DNA of 64,000 nucleotides from Deltaproteobacteria bacterium (GTDB taxonomy: Bacteria > UBA10199 > JACPAL01 > GCA-016699445): assembly GCA_016699445.1 (NCBI GenBank), contig CP064976.1, positions 930,001-994,000 of the forward strand, in the 5' to 3' direction. Made by a program: the position numbers and the translations under genes. Shown piece by piece: positions 37,074 to 48,539 of the stretch; the stretch's first letter is position 1, and the number at the start of each line of letters is the position of its first letter. The notes beneath the pieces are model-generated. The model did not search any database. It saw only the letters and a program-made list of their open reading frames with translations, and was not told the DNA's origin.

Positions 37074-38069
37074 CTTTTGCTGTGAACTCAGTGCAGGAAA
37101 GTTTTCCACCTAAATCAACCGTGCATTCATGGCTTGCTATCAGAGAGCGAATAGCCATTCTCAAAGGATGGCCTAACTCAAAGTGATTGGTATGATCCAA
37201 CAACATACTTAAAGCCAAAAGAGCTGCTGCCGGATTAGCTTTGTTTTGACCTGCAATATCGGGAGCGGTTCCACCTGCAGGATCAAACATGGCCATCGTA
37301 GGCTGTAATTTATCATCAAAAGCAATACTGGCGCTGGCGCCTGTTCCTAAACTTCCCACTAAACCACACGCCATGTCTGATAGAAAATCTCCATACTCAT
37401 TCAAACAAACCACCACCTGATATTTTTGAGGTTTTAAAATCATCTTAGCCAAAAGAGCATCAAAGAGCTCCACTTGATGTGTGATATCCGGATATTTTTT
37501 CGAAACTGTTTTGACACACTCTTCAAACAAACCATCAGTCACACTTTGGATCGTATATTTGGAAGCCGAAGTGACAGTTTTTTTGAATTTTTTAGCCAAC
37601 ATAAATGCATATTCTGCAGCTTCCATACAGGGGCGCGCTCGACAATACGAAGCGACACGGCCACGTCCTTACTCACCATCTCACCACCGTGTTCATAAGT
37701 ACCACCTGTAGCCACACGGATGATATGGAGCTCGATATTTTCTTTAAAATTTGAATTAATCCCTGGAATAGAAATCACCGGACGATGAATAACGGAAAAA
37801 TTGCAAAGATTTCGAAGTTTGGCGTTAGGGCTTTCGCCTTTGGTAACCGTTGGGTATTTAAAAGCCAGCTTCGTCTTATTCATCGAAGCCATAGCTTGAT
37901 CATAAATAGAAGGCCCAACTTTTTGACGATTCTCATAGGAAAGATCGATCGGATCAAATTCTAAGCGTATGGGCAGCGCAGCTGCCACGTCATGCACTGA
38001 TTTTTGAAGCTCAGGACCGATTCCATCCCCTAAAAACTCTGTGATGACGACTGGCTGATTGATGCCCAT
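37030..38069 (-). CDS. Isocitrate/isopropylmalate dehydrogenase family (frameshifted)
   Basis: About 345 residues after repair. N-terminal part: FLGDGIGPELQKSV, KYPTVTKGESPNAKLR and RPVISIPGINSN. C-terminal part: NEYGDFLSDMACGLVGSLG and GGTAPDIAGQNKANPAAALL. These are hallmarks of the beta-decarboxylating dehydrogenases. The SPNAKLR...RPV pattern, and the length, look more like NAD-type isocitrate dehydrogenase than LeuB, but I cannot fix the substrate. The frames break near 37630-37633 (GGGG on the plus strand); one extra C on the coding strand joins RIVERAP to MEAAEYAF. No leu or TCA gene is adjacent. Confidence 0.82.
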
Positions 38070-38090
38070 AAATCCCCCCTTTTTAGGATC

Positions 38091-38477
38091 TTAGCGTTCC
38101 ATTCGATAATGTTTTACGTCATGCATAGGATAATGATTTAGATTAAACGTGCAAAGCTCAAATTTATGGATGACAGCCGTAGCTGCAATGATGGCATCAG
38201 GTAATTCCAACCCATGAGATTTCGAATATTTTCTTAAATAATCCCCAGCACGCCTACCCACTTGACGATCGGCTGAAAGACACTCCAGCATGGATAAAGT
38301 ATCTTCTGTTTTCTTTTTTTCATTGGACCGAACACCGTGCCAAACTTCTGATTCTGTAATAGGGGAAATCGCCATGATCCACCCTGAATCCGAGACAACT
38401 TTCATCTGCTCTGTCACAACAGGATTATGTCTAAGAAACTCTATGACCACATCCGTATCAAAAAGAATTTTCCTCAT
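38091..38477 (-). CDS. vapC: VapC-type PIN-domain toxin
   Basis: 128 residues. PIN-domain acidic residues are visible: FDTDVVIEFL (first Asp), ITESEVWHGV (Glu) and LELPDAIIAATA (Asp), with TFNLNHYP near the C-terminus in place of the usual TxNxxxF. PIN toxins of this type cut RNA. It overlaps the antitoxin gene just upstream by the usual ATGA arrangement. Together they form a compact toxin-antitoxin unit between a frameshifted dehydrogenase and the NuoI-like gene. Confidence 0.85.
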   Translation of the reverse strand: MRKILFDTDVVIEFLRHNPVVTEQMKVVSDSGWIMAISPITESEVWHGVRSNEKKKTEDTLSMLECLSADRQVGRRAGDYLRKYSKSHGLELPDAIIAATAVIHKFELCTFNLNHYPMHDVKHYRMER

Positions 38478-38737
38478 TCTAAACCAAACCTCTTCATTCG
38501 AGTATTTTTGCGTAATGAACGGACATACTCATCCGTTGGAGGCAAATCATCTCGATCCTTCCAAATACCACAAGCAGCAGACAGCTTTTTCCAACGTTCC
38601 TCTTTGGATATTTTTTTTCCATAAGCCTTTTCAACGGCTTGTCGTATCAGATTTGAAATAGAAGTCTTCTTTTGACGACTGATCTGACTCAGCCTCTCAA
38701 TAACAGATTCATCCATGTAAATTTGGGTCCGATGCAT
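38474..38737 (-). CDS. Ribbon-helix-helix antitoxin of the VapC toxin
   Basis: 87 residues. The N-terminal strand and helix, HRTQIYMDESVIERLSQIS then SISNLIRQAVEKAYG, resemble ribbon-helix-helix DNA-binding proteins; the C-terminal part (SAACGIWKDRDDLPPTDEY) matches regions that wrap around PIN toxins. It precedes vapC and overlaps it by four bases. The pair is probably autoregulated from the short upstream gap. The symbol vapB is avoided because several unrelated families share it. Confidence 0.75.
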   Translation of the reverse strand: MHRTQIYMDESVIERLSQISRQKKTSISNLIRQAVEKAYGKKISKEERWKKLSAACGIWKDRDDLPPTDEYVRSLRKNTRMKRFGLE

Positions 38738-38825
38738 AGTGATGTATAGCGTACATCACCGAAAGGAATGGTGTCAAAATGAAACATTTTTTCACTCTTC
38801 TATAAGGATTATTTTAAAATAATGC

Positions 38826-39401
38826 TTATTTATGCTCGGTCGGAGCAATCGAATAAGGGCTCATGCCCTCGGGGTGGTTATTGACCAGATAATTGATGTC
38901 GTGAATAAATTCTTCGCGTGTAAATCCCGCCATATCGACTTTTTTGGTATCCATACGGATAGCGTCCACGGGACAGGCTTCAACACAAAGACCACAAAAA
39001 ACACAACGCAGGAGGTTGATATTGTAAACTTCAGGCTGCTTTTCTATTGCAGGATCAGGAATATCCTTAGCCACAATTTCAATACATTCGGCAGGACAGG
39101 CTGTGGCACATAGCATACAAGAGGTACAACGCACTGACCCATCTTCACGCTTCATCAAACGATGTTCACCACGATAACCTTCAGGGATAGGCTTTGGTTT
39201 TTCAGGATATTCGTAAATGGGCAATTTGCGAAGACCAGCCATATTTCTTAAAAGGTGACTGAGTGTAATCAAAAGACCTTTAAAGGCTGAGATCACATAC
39301 ACTCTCTCAAAAATCGTCATAGGACGTCGTGTGAGAGTTTTGACTTTTAATCCGACAATGGCAGGAGAGTTCATAAAAAGTTTAAATGTCATGTGATCCA
39401 A
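38826..39401 (-). CDS. nuoI: NuoI-like 2[4Fe-4S] ferredoxin subunit
   Basis: 191 residues. Two 4Fe-4S motifs: CTSCMLCATACPAECI and CVFCGLCVEACPVDAI, preceded by FERVYVISAFKGLLITLSHLLRN, an N-terminal helix typical of complex I subunit I. GYRGEHRL and ITDIN-like NYLVNNHP near the C-terminus also fit NuoI. It would carry electrons from NADH or formate toward quinone in complex I. No other nuo gene lies within the window, so it is detached from any nuo operon. Other ferredoxin-type hydrogenase subunits are alternatives. Confidence 0.8.
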   Translation of the reverse strand: MDHMTFKLFMNSPAIVGLKVKTLTRRPMTIFERVYVISAFKGLLITLSHLLRNMAGLRKLPIYEYPEKPKPIPEGYRGEHRLMKREDGSVRCTSCMLCATACPAECIEIVAKDIPDPAIEKQPEVYNINLLRCVFCGLCVEACPVDAIRMDTKKVDMAGFTREEFIHDINYLVNNHPEGMSPYSIAPTEHK

Positions 39402-39484
39402 AACCTGTCAACGATTACAACCCACAGACACATCTTAAGAACGATCGATTGATCAAAATACTTTTTCCACGTAAGTAGAGATCT

Positions 39485-40369
39485 ATGTCTTTTTCTCATC
39501 TTGAAACCGGTGATCCCATTTTGGTTGCAGCTCCTGCAGGACCTTTTAAAAAGGATCTTTTTTTACAAGGAATCAAAAATCTTGAAAAAATAGGCTTTCA
39601 ACCCAAGTATCGAAAAGACATTGCTTCCCAAAAAAAATTCTTAGCAGGAACAGATCAACGTCGCTCACAAGAAATAATCGACACACTCACAGATCGCTCG
39701 TCCCGAGTACTTCTCTTTGCTCGAGGAGGATACGGATGTCAGAGGATCGTTGAGAATCTTCCACCCAAAATATCTCCAAAACTTTTAATCGGCTCCAGTG
39801 ATCTTACAGTTTTACTCAATGTTGTTTGGCAAAAATATCACATCCCTTCCCTGTATGGCCCTATGGTGGCACCTCATTTTCGAGATGAGAAAAATGCGAA
39901 AATTTTAAAAAAAGTACTGACCGATCCTCATTATTTTTCAAAACAAAAGCTCAAAGCTAAAAAAATCATCCGACCCGGAAAAGCAAAAGGAACCATTGTG
40001 GGAGGATGTCTCTCTCTGGTGATTTCAACACTTAAAACACCCTGGGAAATTGACACCGATGACAAAATCCTTCTTCTCGAAGATACTCATGAAGCTCCTT
40101 ACAAAGTGGATCGGATGTTGACTCAATTGCTCCAATCAGGGAAACTCTCCCGAGTCAAAGCTCTGGTTTTAGGGACATTCCGTTTAAAAGAAACAAGTTT
40201 CCCGAAAGAAATACGTGATGTGGTAGAAGAACGTTTGAAAAATTTTTCAAAACCCGTTCTGTGGGGGATTCCGTTTGGTCATTGCCCTCATCCACTTTAT
40301 GTGCCCATTGGACTCACCGGAGAGGTATCAGAAGGTCAGCTGAAAATTTTGGATAATATTTTAATATGA
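39485..40369 (+). CDS. ldcA: LD-carboxypeptidase (peptidase S66)
   Basis: 294 residues. LdcA removes the terminal D-alanine from muropeptides during cell-wall recycling; MccF, a microcin-immunity relative, is an alternative. The Ser of the triad lies in LIGSSDLTVLLN (about residue 103), the Glu in LLLEDTHEAPYKVDRMLTQL, and the His in PFGHCPHPLYVPIG. GDPILVAAPAGPF, RGGYGC and YGPMVAPHF are family segments. It begins a plus-strand run with a beta-lactamase-like gene (4-bp overlap), mpl, tamB and tamA. Confidence 0.88.
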   Translation: MSFSHLETGDPILVAAPAGPFKKDLFLQGIKNLEKIGFQPKYRKDIASQKKFLAGTDQRRSQEIIDTLTDRSSRVLLFARGGYGCQRIVENLPPKISPKLLIGSSDLTVLLNVVWQKYHIPSLYGPMVAPHFRDEKNAKILKKVLTDPHYFSKQKLKAKKIIRPGKAKGTIVGGCLSLVISTLKTPWEIDTDDKILLLEDTHEAPYKVDRMLTQLLQSGKLSRVKALVLGTFRLKETSFPKEIRDVVEERLKNFSKPVLWGIPFGHCPHPLYVPIGLTGEVSEGQLKILDNILI

Positions 40370-41391
40370 ACGCACCCACGAGCACATCGATTGATACTTA
40401 CCTTGCAGAAGGACTTACCAATAAAGTCTTCCCCTCTGCATCTCTACTCGTCTCGAAACAGGGACGTACACTTTATCGTAAAAACACAGGATGTCCTGAC
40501 GATGCTATTTTTGATATCGCCTCGCTTACCAAACCTGTTGCCACAGCCACATTGCTTTTAAAATTGCTGGAAGAAAAAAGAGTCCGTCTCAATCAACCTA
40601 TTTCCACTTTTCTTAAGAGCTTTGAGACAAAAGACAAACAGCTTATTACGTTTAAACAACTATCTGATCATATTTCCGGACTTCCTGCATGGAAACCCTA
40701 TTTTGAAAATTTACTTCAAGAACAACCCAATCTCATGGCTCGATGGGAAGCCAGACAGTGGTATTTGCAAAAAATAGCTTCGGAAGAACTAGAAAATCCC
40801 ATTGGATCCAAAAGAGTTTATAGTGATTTGGGATTTATCATATTGGGGATTATCATTGAAAATGTCTGTAAAACTAAACTGGAAATTCTCTTCAAAAAAT
40901 ATGTGGCAGATAGTTTAAATCTTAAAAATACATTTTTTCTTCGCATGGGCTCTTCTAGCCCTGAAGCTCTAGAACGCATACTTCCAACAGCTGAAGTCTC
41001 GGTAAAATCAGGAAGGAAGCGAAAAATACAAGCCGAAGTCCATGATGATAATGCCTATGCTTTGGGAGGTGTGGCTGGACATGCGGGACTTTTTTCAACC
41101 GTGGATGATCTAGATATTTTTTTAAAACATATTCGTCAGAATAAAAATAAAAGTGACATCAAGTTGGGTTGGGATAGCCCAACAGCGCCATCTCAATCAG
41201 GACAATATTTTTCGTCTAATAGTATAGGGCATTTAGGATATACAGGTTGCTCGATGTGGATTGATTTTGACCAGGACTATCATATCATCCTTCTCACCAA
41301 TCGCACTTATCCTTCCTCAGATAACGAAAGAATCAAAACTTTTCGTCCCAAGCTGCATGATCTGATTTACAAAACACTGATTCTTCCCTAA
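40366..41391 (+). CDS. Beta-lactamase-family serine hydrolase
   Basis: 341 residues, no clear signal peptide, so possibly cytoplasmic. The SxxK motif is ASLTK (Ser53, Lys56), YSDLGF replaces YxN, and GHAGLFST holds the H/K-x-G type third motif. These belong to the class C beta-lactamase/esterase superfamily (PF00144). Its position between LD-carboxypeptidase and mpl suggests work on muropeptides (for example an amidase or endopeptidase); an esterase role is equally open. It overlaps ldcA by four bases and mpl follows after 9 bp. Confidence 0.82.
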   Translation: MNAPTSTSIDTYLAEGLTNKVFPSASLLVSKQGRTLYRKNTGCPDDAIFDIASLTKPVATATLLLKLLEEKRVRLNQPISTFLKSFETKDKQLITFKQLSDHISGLPAWKPYFENLLQEQPNLMARWEARQWYLQKIASEELENPIGSKRVYSDLGFIILGIIIENVCKTKLEILFKKYVADSLNLKNTFFLRMGSSSPEALERILPTAEVSVKSGRKRKIQAEVHDDNAYALGGVAGHAGLFSTVDDLDIFLKHIRQNKNKSDIKLGWDSPTAPSQSGQYFSSNSIGHLGYTGCSMWIDFDQDYHIILLTNRTYPSSDNERIKTFRPKLHDLIYKTLILP

Positions 41392-41400
41392 GAAACATGT

Positions 41401-42810
41401 ATGCAAAAAATTCATATGATCGCTATTTGCGGGACCGGTATGGGGTCTCTGGCAGGATTGCTTAAGGAAAAAGGTTATGATGTCTCGGGTTCGGATGACA
41501 ATATCTACCCCCCCATGAGTGATCAGCTTAAAGCCTTGGGAATTCCCATAAAGATTGGGTTTAAAAAAGAGAATATTGAAAATCCGGATTTTGTTATTGT
41601 GGGTAATGCCTGCTCCAAAAATCATGTGGAAGTATTGGAAACGCAAGCTCGTGGGCTACAGATGATGTCGATGCCGGAGGCCATTGAGAAACTTCTCATT
41701 CAAGATCGCTTTCCCATTGTGATTGCCGGCACTCATGGGAAAACGACTACCTCTTCACTAATGGCTTGGCTATTGGAGAGATGCGGACAAAATCCGGGAT
41801 TTCTGATTGGGGGCGTACCTAAAAATTTTAACAAGCCCTGTCAGTTAGGAAGTGGAAATTATTTTGTTTTAGAAGGTGATGAGTATGATTCGGCTTTCTT
41901 TGATAAAGAAGCCAAATTTCTTCACTATCATCCCCAAACACTTGTTTTAAATCCTGTGGAATTTGATCACGCTGATATCTACCGAGATTTAGAACATGTG
42001 ATGTCTGCATTTGCAAAACTCATTTCCAAAATGTCTCCACAGGCAACGATCTTAGCTTGTGGAGATTCTGAAAATGTCAAAAGACTCATCAGTCAAGCAC
42101 CCTGCAAAGTAATTACTTATGGATTAAAAGAAGAACAAAATCTTCATCCTCAAAATTTAATTTTTGAAAAAGAGACAACTTTCGACCTGATTCAAAATGG
42201 AAAAAATTTAGGACGTATACGTAGCCCTCTTTTAGGAAGACACAATGTCAGTAATCTTTTGGGCATCATGGGAGCGGCTTTGGATTTAGGGATTTCTTTC
42301 TCCGATATCCAAAAAGCTGTAACAGAATTTTTGGGAATCAAAAGACGACAAGAAGTTTTAGGGGTTTTTAAAGGAATCACTCTTATCGATGATTTTGCTC
42401 ATCATCCAACAGCTGTCACAGAAACGCTTCTTGCGATCCAAAATCGTTACCCTCAAAACAAAATCTGGGCTGTCTTTGAACCGCGCTCCAACACAACCCG
42501 ACGCAAAGTATTTCAAAAAGACTTTGTGACTTCTTTTGAACCTGCCGATGAAATTATTTTTGCGGCACCTTATATGCCTGAAAAAATTCCAGAAGCTGAA
42601 CGTTTAGAGCCCGAAGAACTTATTAAAGACATCCTGGCTTCTGGGAAAAAAGCTTCTTTTATTCCCTCTGTTGATCTCATTGTAGAAAAGATTTCCCAGG
42701 AAGCGCGTGAAGGTGATGTTATTTGTTTTATGTCTAATGGAGGGTTTGGGGGAATTTACCACAAAACCATTCAAAAACTGTCGAACTCTCAAGCTTCTTT
42801 GTCCGCATGA
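41401..42810 (+). CDS. mpl: UDP-N-acetylmuramate:tripeptide ligase Mpl
   Basis: 469 residues. Mpl re-attaches recycled L-Ala-gamma-D-Glu-meso-Dap to UDP-MurNAc. Mur-ligase signatures: HMIAICGTGMGSLAGLLKEKGYDVSGSD (UDP-binding), IAGTHGKTTTSSLMAW (P-loop), LEGDEYDSAFFDKEAKFLHY (Mpl-type), FDDFAHHPTA (third domain DDYAHHP) and EPRSNTTRR. Together with LD-carboxypeptidase it points to peptidoglycan recycling and to a meso-Dap wall. It ends inside the tamB start (4-bp overlap). Confidence 0.92.
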   Translation: MQKIHMIAICGTGMGSLAGLLKEKGYDVSGSDDNIYPPMSDQLKALGIPIKIGFKKENIENPDFVIVGNACSKNHVEVLETQARGLQMMSMPEAIEKLLIQDRFPIVIAGTHGKTTTSSLMAWLLERCGQNPGFLIGGVPKNFNKPCQLGSGNYFVLEGDEYDSAFFDKEAKFLHYHPQTLVLNPVEFDHADIYRDLEHVMSAFAKLISKMSPQATILACGDSENVKRLISQAPCKVITYGLKEEQNLHPQNLIFEKETTFDLIQNGKNLGRIRSPLLGRHNVSNLLGIMGAALDLGISFSDIQKAVTEFLGIKRRQEVLGVFKGITLIDDFAHHPTAVTETLLAIQNRYPQNKIWAVFEPRSNTTRRKVFQKDFVTSFEPADEIIFAAPYMPEKIPEAERLEPEELIKDILASGKKASFIPSVDLIVEKISQEAREGDVICFMSNGGFGGIYHKTIQKLSNSQASLSA

Positions 42811-45808
42811 CAAAAGCACAAAAAACCTTACTCTCCGGTCTGGCCGTCATCTTTTTAACCTATACGGCATTTTCCTACACGCTTAAAAGCTCGCTGTTTC
42901 AAAAGTATTTTACCAAGATGATTGAGAATGCTACCCAATGGAGCATTTCATTTCATGCCGTCAATGTCAGTGTCATTCGGGGTTTGCTAAGATTTGAAGA
43001 TATCGACATTCGGGATCCTAAAGAAAAATTTCATGTCCAAGCCGAACATCTATTGGTCAATTTTGATTTTTTCTCTCTCTTTCTAGGAAAGCTGACAGTA
43101 TCAGATTTTATCGTAGATCATCCTGTCATTGAATTTGTACGTACTCATAAGAGCGAAGAGGAAACAAATAAACTACCTATCTCTTTCGATCTGATTCAAA
43201 ATAAACTACAAAAAATTGAAAGCTCTATTCTTCTGCAAAGCCTAGTTTTAGAAAATGTCACGTTTCAAAATATTGTCGCTCGCGATAATGAAGAACATGA
43301 GTATCTTTTAGAACGCGCTCGTTTCGAAATCTCCCCTACCATTTTCAGGGATATCAAAGCTGATATTTTTCTCGAGGGATTTTCTGGCAATTTACCACCT
43401 ATTGACCGTGTGGTCGCCAATCTTAAACTGAATCATAACGGAATTGATTTAAATTCATTTGAAATTCGCACTCCAAAAGTAGTTCTTAACGCTACTGCTC
43501 ATACAGAAGGAAATGGAAATGAAGGCATTCTCAATCTCACTTCCAAAATTCAAGTACCGGCCACTCTCTCAGATCCCATACTGATCAAACTCGAAGCAGA
43601 CATTCTCAAACAAAAAGCCCAGATCAAAAAACTGGAAGCTTCTTTAAATCAGGGGCATTTGAATGGAACTGGCTTTTTCGAACTCGACACACATCGCTAC
43701 GAGCTCACTTTCACGGCAAAAGATCTTCTCTTGGAATCAATCTTCTCCAAACTTCCTAGCCCTGTTTTAGGACCTGCAAAAGGTGTGGCCGAAGTGATTG
43801 GTAAAGCAGAAGGTCAGCTTCCCACTCTTTTTGTCGACAGCAAAGCAACCATTAACGACCTTCATCATGGACCTTTGTATGTCAGAAATGCCCATGGCTC
43901 TCTGACACTTAAGTGGCCTGAACTTTCATGGGATGCAGAAGTAAAAAGCGGTCCTCCAGAAGCGTTAAGACATGAAGCTCATGTAGTGGGGGCTGTAGAG
44001 TTTTTAAAATCAAAAGAAACCGGAAAAATTCAGCCTGGATTAAAAACAGTAGTGGCTGATTTTGAAAATGCTCGACTGGAAGATCTTATTCCCAAATGGA
44101 AAGCCACAGGGAATGTTGTCGGACAGCTCCTGCTCAAAGGTGCTCCGATGGGATTCGCTCAGGGCACAGGACATTTGGTCGCCTCTAAGGGAAAATTTCT
44201 TTTTCAACCTATTGAAGAGCTCGAAACTAATCTGATTTTCAAACCCGGCGGCATTGTTGTTTTTACCAAGACACATCTTCAACCCACAGGCATCAGCGCT
44301 ATATACTGGGATGGAGATCTGACCTTTGCTGGAAGTGATGAAGAAAAGGGGGAAAAGAATCAAATCCGTTTTTTGGAGAGCTTCCGCCTGGAGTCAAAGT
44401 GAAAGGTTTTTACGAAAAAGAATCTGACACCTTCAAAATAGAAAGTTTTCAAATTCTCAAAGATAAAAACTCTTTAAATTTCAATCTGACCGCAACAGGG
44501 AATGAAGAAACCAACAACTCAAAAATTGATTCCCAACTAAAAGGTACCCTCAATCTTGACTGGCTCCGTTATTTTCCGATTTATTTTCATGAAGGCCGTG
44601 GGTTTGCCGATATTGACTTGAAATGCACCGGAAGTTCGACCGCTCCCATCCTGAAGGGCCAGGTTAAATTTTCAGATAGTGATATCTTCCTCAGGGGATT
44701 TTCGGAAGAATTAAATAATCTCACAGGTGACATCAAAATTGATGGAACAACTCTTGCGCCCAATCTTTCAGGACTTTGGGGTGATGGACGGTTTTCTCTC
44801 AGTGGAAAGATTTCCTTAAATCAAGGTCAGCCTGAAAACTTCAACTTAGCCTTCAAAGGGAATAATCTGACGTTTTCAAAAAATAATGTTTACCGACTCG
44901 ATTTTGATACGGATGTCACTCTGATTGGAAAACTTCCGTCTCCGCTATTATCAGGAAAAATTGATATTATCGAAGGTCGCTACACCAAACCCTTTGTCAT
45001 TCGGGATTTGGTTCTCAAACCTTTTGAAGAACCCTCTCAACCTTCCGATCTAGAATTAGCTCTCTCCAGTATGGGCCTTAATCTGACTGTCAGAAACTCA
45101 GGAGACTTACGTGTGCGAAATAACATCGCGACGCTATTTCTTCAGAGCAATCTTCAAATCAATGGCACTTTGGGCAAACCCAAAATATCCGGCGCTCTCA
45201 GTGTCACCGAAGGAACTTTTAGATTTTTAGGGCGCGAATTTACTTTAAACGAAGGCTTAGTAGAATATTCAAACCCAATCCGCAGTGATCCTTATCTGAC
45301 ACTTTCGGCTCAACAAGATATACCTGTCGATCAACCTCGCTATACTGTCTATGTGGATATCCGAGGATTTTTGGATAATTTGGCCATTCAGCTTAGCAGC
45401 TCCCCTTCATTGGAAAAACAAGATATTATTTCTCTTCTGGCTTTCGGAGCGACGCAGGAAGAAATTCGTCAATCCGGGGCTTCCAAACGCTCTCTCACCA
45501 ATGGTGTGATTGGAGAAGAACTCTCCAGTGTTGTGGCAGCGCCTTTGGCCAAGACTACCAAAATCGATATTTTCCGGCTGGAAGCTTCTGAATCAGGCAA
45601 TCTCTCCAGACTCTCCGTCGGCAAGCGTATTTCAGATCGGTTTACTTTGGAATTTATCAATGATTTGGACCCTATCACTGCTGAAAAAACTTTTCAGGCC
45701 AACTATTATCTGACAGATACTATCCTGCTGAAAGGATACCGGAAATCTCTCTTGGGCTTTGATCCACGTTATGAGCTCAACCTTCTGCTTCGTTTCCGAT
45801 TGCACTAA
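42807..45808 (+). CDS. tamB: TamB-like translocation/assembly module protein (frameshifted)
   Basis: About 1000 residues when joined. N-terminal hydrophobic anchor (TLLSGLAVIFLTYTAFSYTLK) followed by a long AsmA/TamB-like repetitive beta region. The C-terminal DUF490/TamB domain is recognisable: ITDPxxTL-like LSAQQDIPVDQPRYTVYVDIRG, SSPSLEKQDIISLLAFGATQEE and a final YRKSLLGFDPRYELNLLLRFR. The frames meet at a T6 run (44369-44374): with seven T the sequence runs FFGELPPGVKVKGFYEKES. It bridges the periplasm and works with TamA, encoded next, in outer-membrane protein or lipid transport. It overlaps mpl by four bases. Confidence 0.85.
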
Positions 45809-48530
45809 ATGAAATGCAAGAATCTGACAGTTTTACTTAGTGTCTCTATACTCTCTTTTTTTTCTCACAACATAGCTGCGTCTAATTCAAAAATTGCGTC
45901 TATTCATGTCGAAGCCGGAATTATTATTCCTCTTCAAAATCGCTATTTCGTCAATGAAGACCAGGTCAAAAAAGTAATCCCAATTCATGAGGGAGATATC
46001 TTTGATTCAAAAAAAATCGATCAAACCCTTTCTTATCTCAAAAAATGGGGACGTTTTTCTCGAATTGATTTTGAAAAAAAAGAAAGTCGGGATGGTGTTT
46101 TAGTTTTTATCACTCTCCAACAAGGACTTCTGATTAGTAATATCGACATCAAGGGCACCTATCCTTTTCTGGAAAATCGACTTCGCCGAACCCTCTCTAT
46201 TCATCCCGGAGAAATCTACCTTCCAGAAGAAATGCCTCCACAAACTGAAAAAATTCATAATTTTTATGAACGTCGAGGATTTCAAGATGTCCAGATCACT
46301 CTTGATACTCACATGAATCCTAAAGAAGGAACGGTAAATCTTAAATTCTCCATTCATCGAGGTAATCGCTACCGCTTTCAAGATGTGGATGTTCGGGGAA
46401 ATACAGTTTTTCCAAAAAGTTATTTTATCTCTCAACTCAATCCCCTTTTGGCCTATGAACCCAGTCGGTTCAGACAAAAACTCGATAAAATTCGTAAAGA
46501 TTATCTGGATAAAGGGTATTTGAGTCCACGTATTCGAATTTTAGATCTTCGAATGAATCCCGAAACTCATCGGATGCATCCAATTTTAGATGTGAATGAA
46601 GGCAAAAAATTACTGTCATCTTCAAAGGCAATTCTCTGATCTCTCATAGAACACTTAAAGAAGTCATGCCGATGTTTCACGAAGGTGGTTACAACAATTA
46701 TGATATTGAAGTTTCTCGAGATGCGGCTTTAGCTCATTATAAAAAGTTTGGTTTTCAGGAAACAACCATTACATTTCAAAAAGAAGACATTTCAGATACC
46801 AAAACAACAGTTACTTTTTTTATCCATGAAGGACCTCAAACAAGAGTAAAAAAAATTGAATTTGAAGGTCTTCATGAAGTTTCAGCCAAAAAAATAAAAA
46901 AAGAACTTTTGACCAAAGAGCAAACCCTTTTTGAGTCGGGCTATTATCAACCTCAAACGGTGCAACAAGACACCCTCAATCTTCCCCAGATCTTAGAGTC
47001 GAAGGAGCTTTTCAAAGTCGAGTACAGGCTCAAGAGACGACGATTAACTTTCTCAAAGATAAAGCAACGATTCATTTTAATATCGAAGAAGGTGCTTTGT
47101 TAAAAATTTCTCAAATTACATTTGAAGGCGCACATCGTTTTTCAGAAAGAACACTTCAATCGGCACTCAAGCTGCAAAAAGGTTCTGTATTGACCAAAGA
47201 GAAGCTTTCGTCAGATTTACAAAAACTAGCTCTTCTTTATGCCAATGTAGGTTATCCTTATACCGTTATTTCTCATGATATCTTTCAATCACCGGAAGGT
47301 AATACTCTCTCATTTAAAATTGATGAAGGCAGCGAAGTTCATATTCAGGAGATACTGATTGTAGGAAATGAACGAAGCTCTGAAAAAAGTATTTTAAAGT
47401 CGATCCTTTTCAAAAGAGGCGATTTATTCAGCTATCAAAAAATTATCGAAAGCGAAAGACAATTGCGGAGAACAGGCTCTTACCGCAGTGCCAATATTGA
47501 GACAATTGGCTTGGCTGAGAAGTCTTCTCAAGTGCATCTTTTAGTGAAGTTAGAAGAGTTTAAAAAAATTCTCATGGATTTGGGTATTGCTTACAACACA
47601 GATACAAATTTCACAGGCACCCTCTCCCTTTCAAACGTCAATGTTTTCGGAACTAATAAAAGAGCCAGTCTCAACTTTACGATGGGACAAGAGATTCAAA
47701 AAGGAGAAGCTCTTCTGAGAGATCCTCATTTTTTAAACACGTCTTTGGTTGGGACTTTATCGGGCAAAATAGAAAAACAAATCAGACCGGGATTCACTAC
47801 AGTAGATGCTGGAAATTCTATCAGTGTATTAAAAGAATTTTCACCACGACTGAGTCTTCTGAGTCGTTACGAAATCACACAGACTTTTTTTTCAGATGTC
47901 ACTGATGTCACGGGAGCACAGGAACAAGACCACACAACCTCCAAATTTTCTTTTTCCACTAGCTATGACAAGAGAGATTCTTTTTCTGACCCAAGGAAAG
48001 GATATATTTTTTTGGGAGGATTTGATGTTTCAAACAAACTCATTGCTTCGACATTTAATTTCATCCAGCCAAGAGGTTATTTTGCTCACTTTTTGCCTTT
48101 GATAGGCCCTTTTACTTTAATGAGTTTTGTACGTGTTGAAGGGATTAAAGTCTTTGGAGATGACAATCTGACACGTGACCGCAAACTCTTTTTGGGTGGA
48201 GATTATTCCATCCGAGGATTTGAAGAAGATGGTGTTGGGCCATTGGATTCCAATGGAACTCCATTGGGAGGACAATTTTTATTATTAAATACGGTCGAGC
48301 TTCAGACAAAACTCATACAGAGTTTAAAGCTGGCTTTGTTTTTTGATAATGGAAGCCTTACAGATGATATTTCAACGGTGAGCGTGAACACTTTTAGACA
48401 GTCAGCAGGCTTTGGATTGCGCTACATCACACCGGTTGGACCTCTTCGATTGGATTACGGCATCAAACTAGATCGTCGTCCGGAAGAATCTTTTGGCAGA
48501 CTTCATTTTGCTTTTGGGTATTCGTTTTAA
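45809..48530 (+). CDS. tamA: TamA/BamA-family outer-membrane protein (two frameshifts)
   Basis: About 905 residues after repair. A signal peptide (residues 1-24) precedes several POTRA domains of the G-N-x-x-F and I-x-F-E-G-A-H-R-F type, then a C-terminal 16-strand barrel of the Omp85 family (IRPGFTTVDAG, RGYFAHF, GGDYSIRGFEEDGVGP, FGLRYITPVGPLRLDYGI, ending FAFGYSF). Breaks: an A6 run at 46604-46609 (A7 restores KKITVIFKGNSLISHRTLKE) and one near 46990-47000. It abuts tamB by one base, so TamA is more likely than BamA. A large nested palindrome follows the stop. Confidence 0.85.
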
Positions 48531-48539
48531 GGCCCCATC

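Noticed and set aside
45809..48530. Three separate genes instead of one TamA
   Set aside because: One-base corrections restore POTRA-to-barrel continuity and each fragment alone is an incomplete protein.
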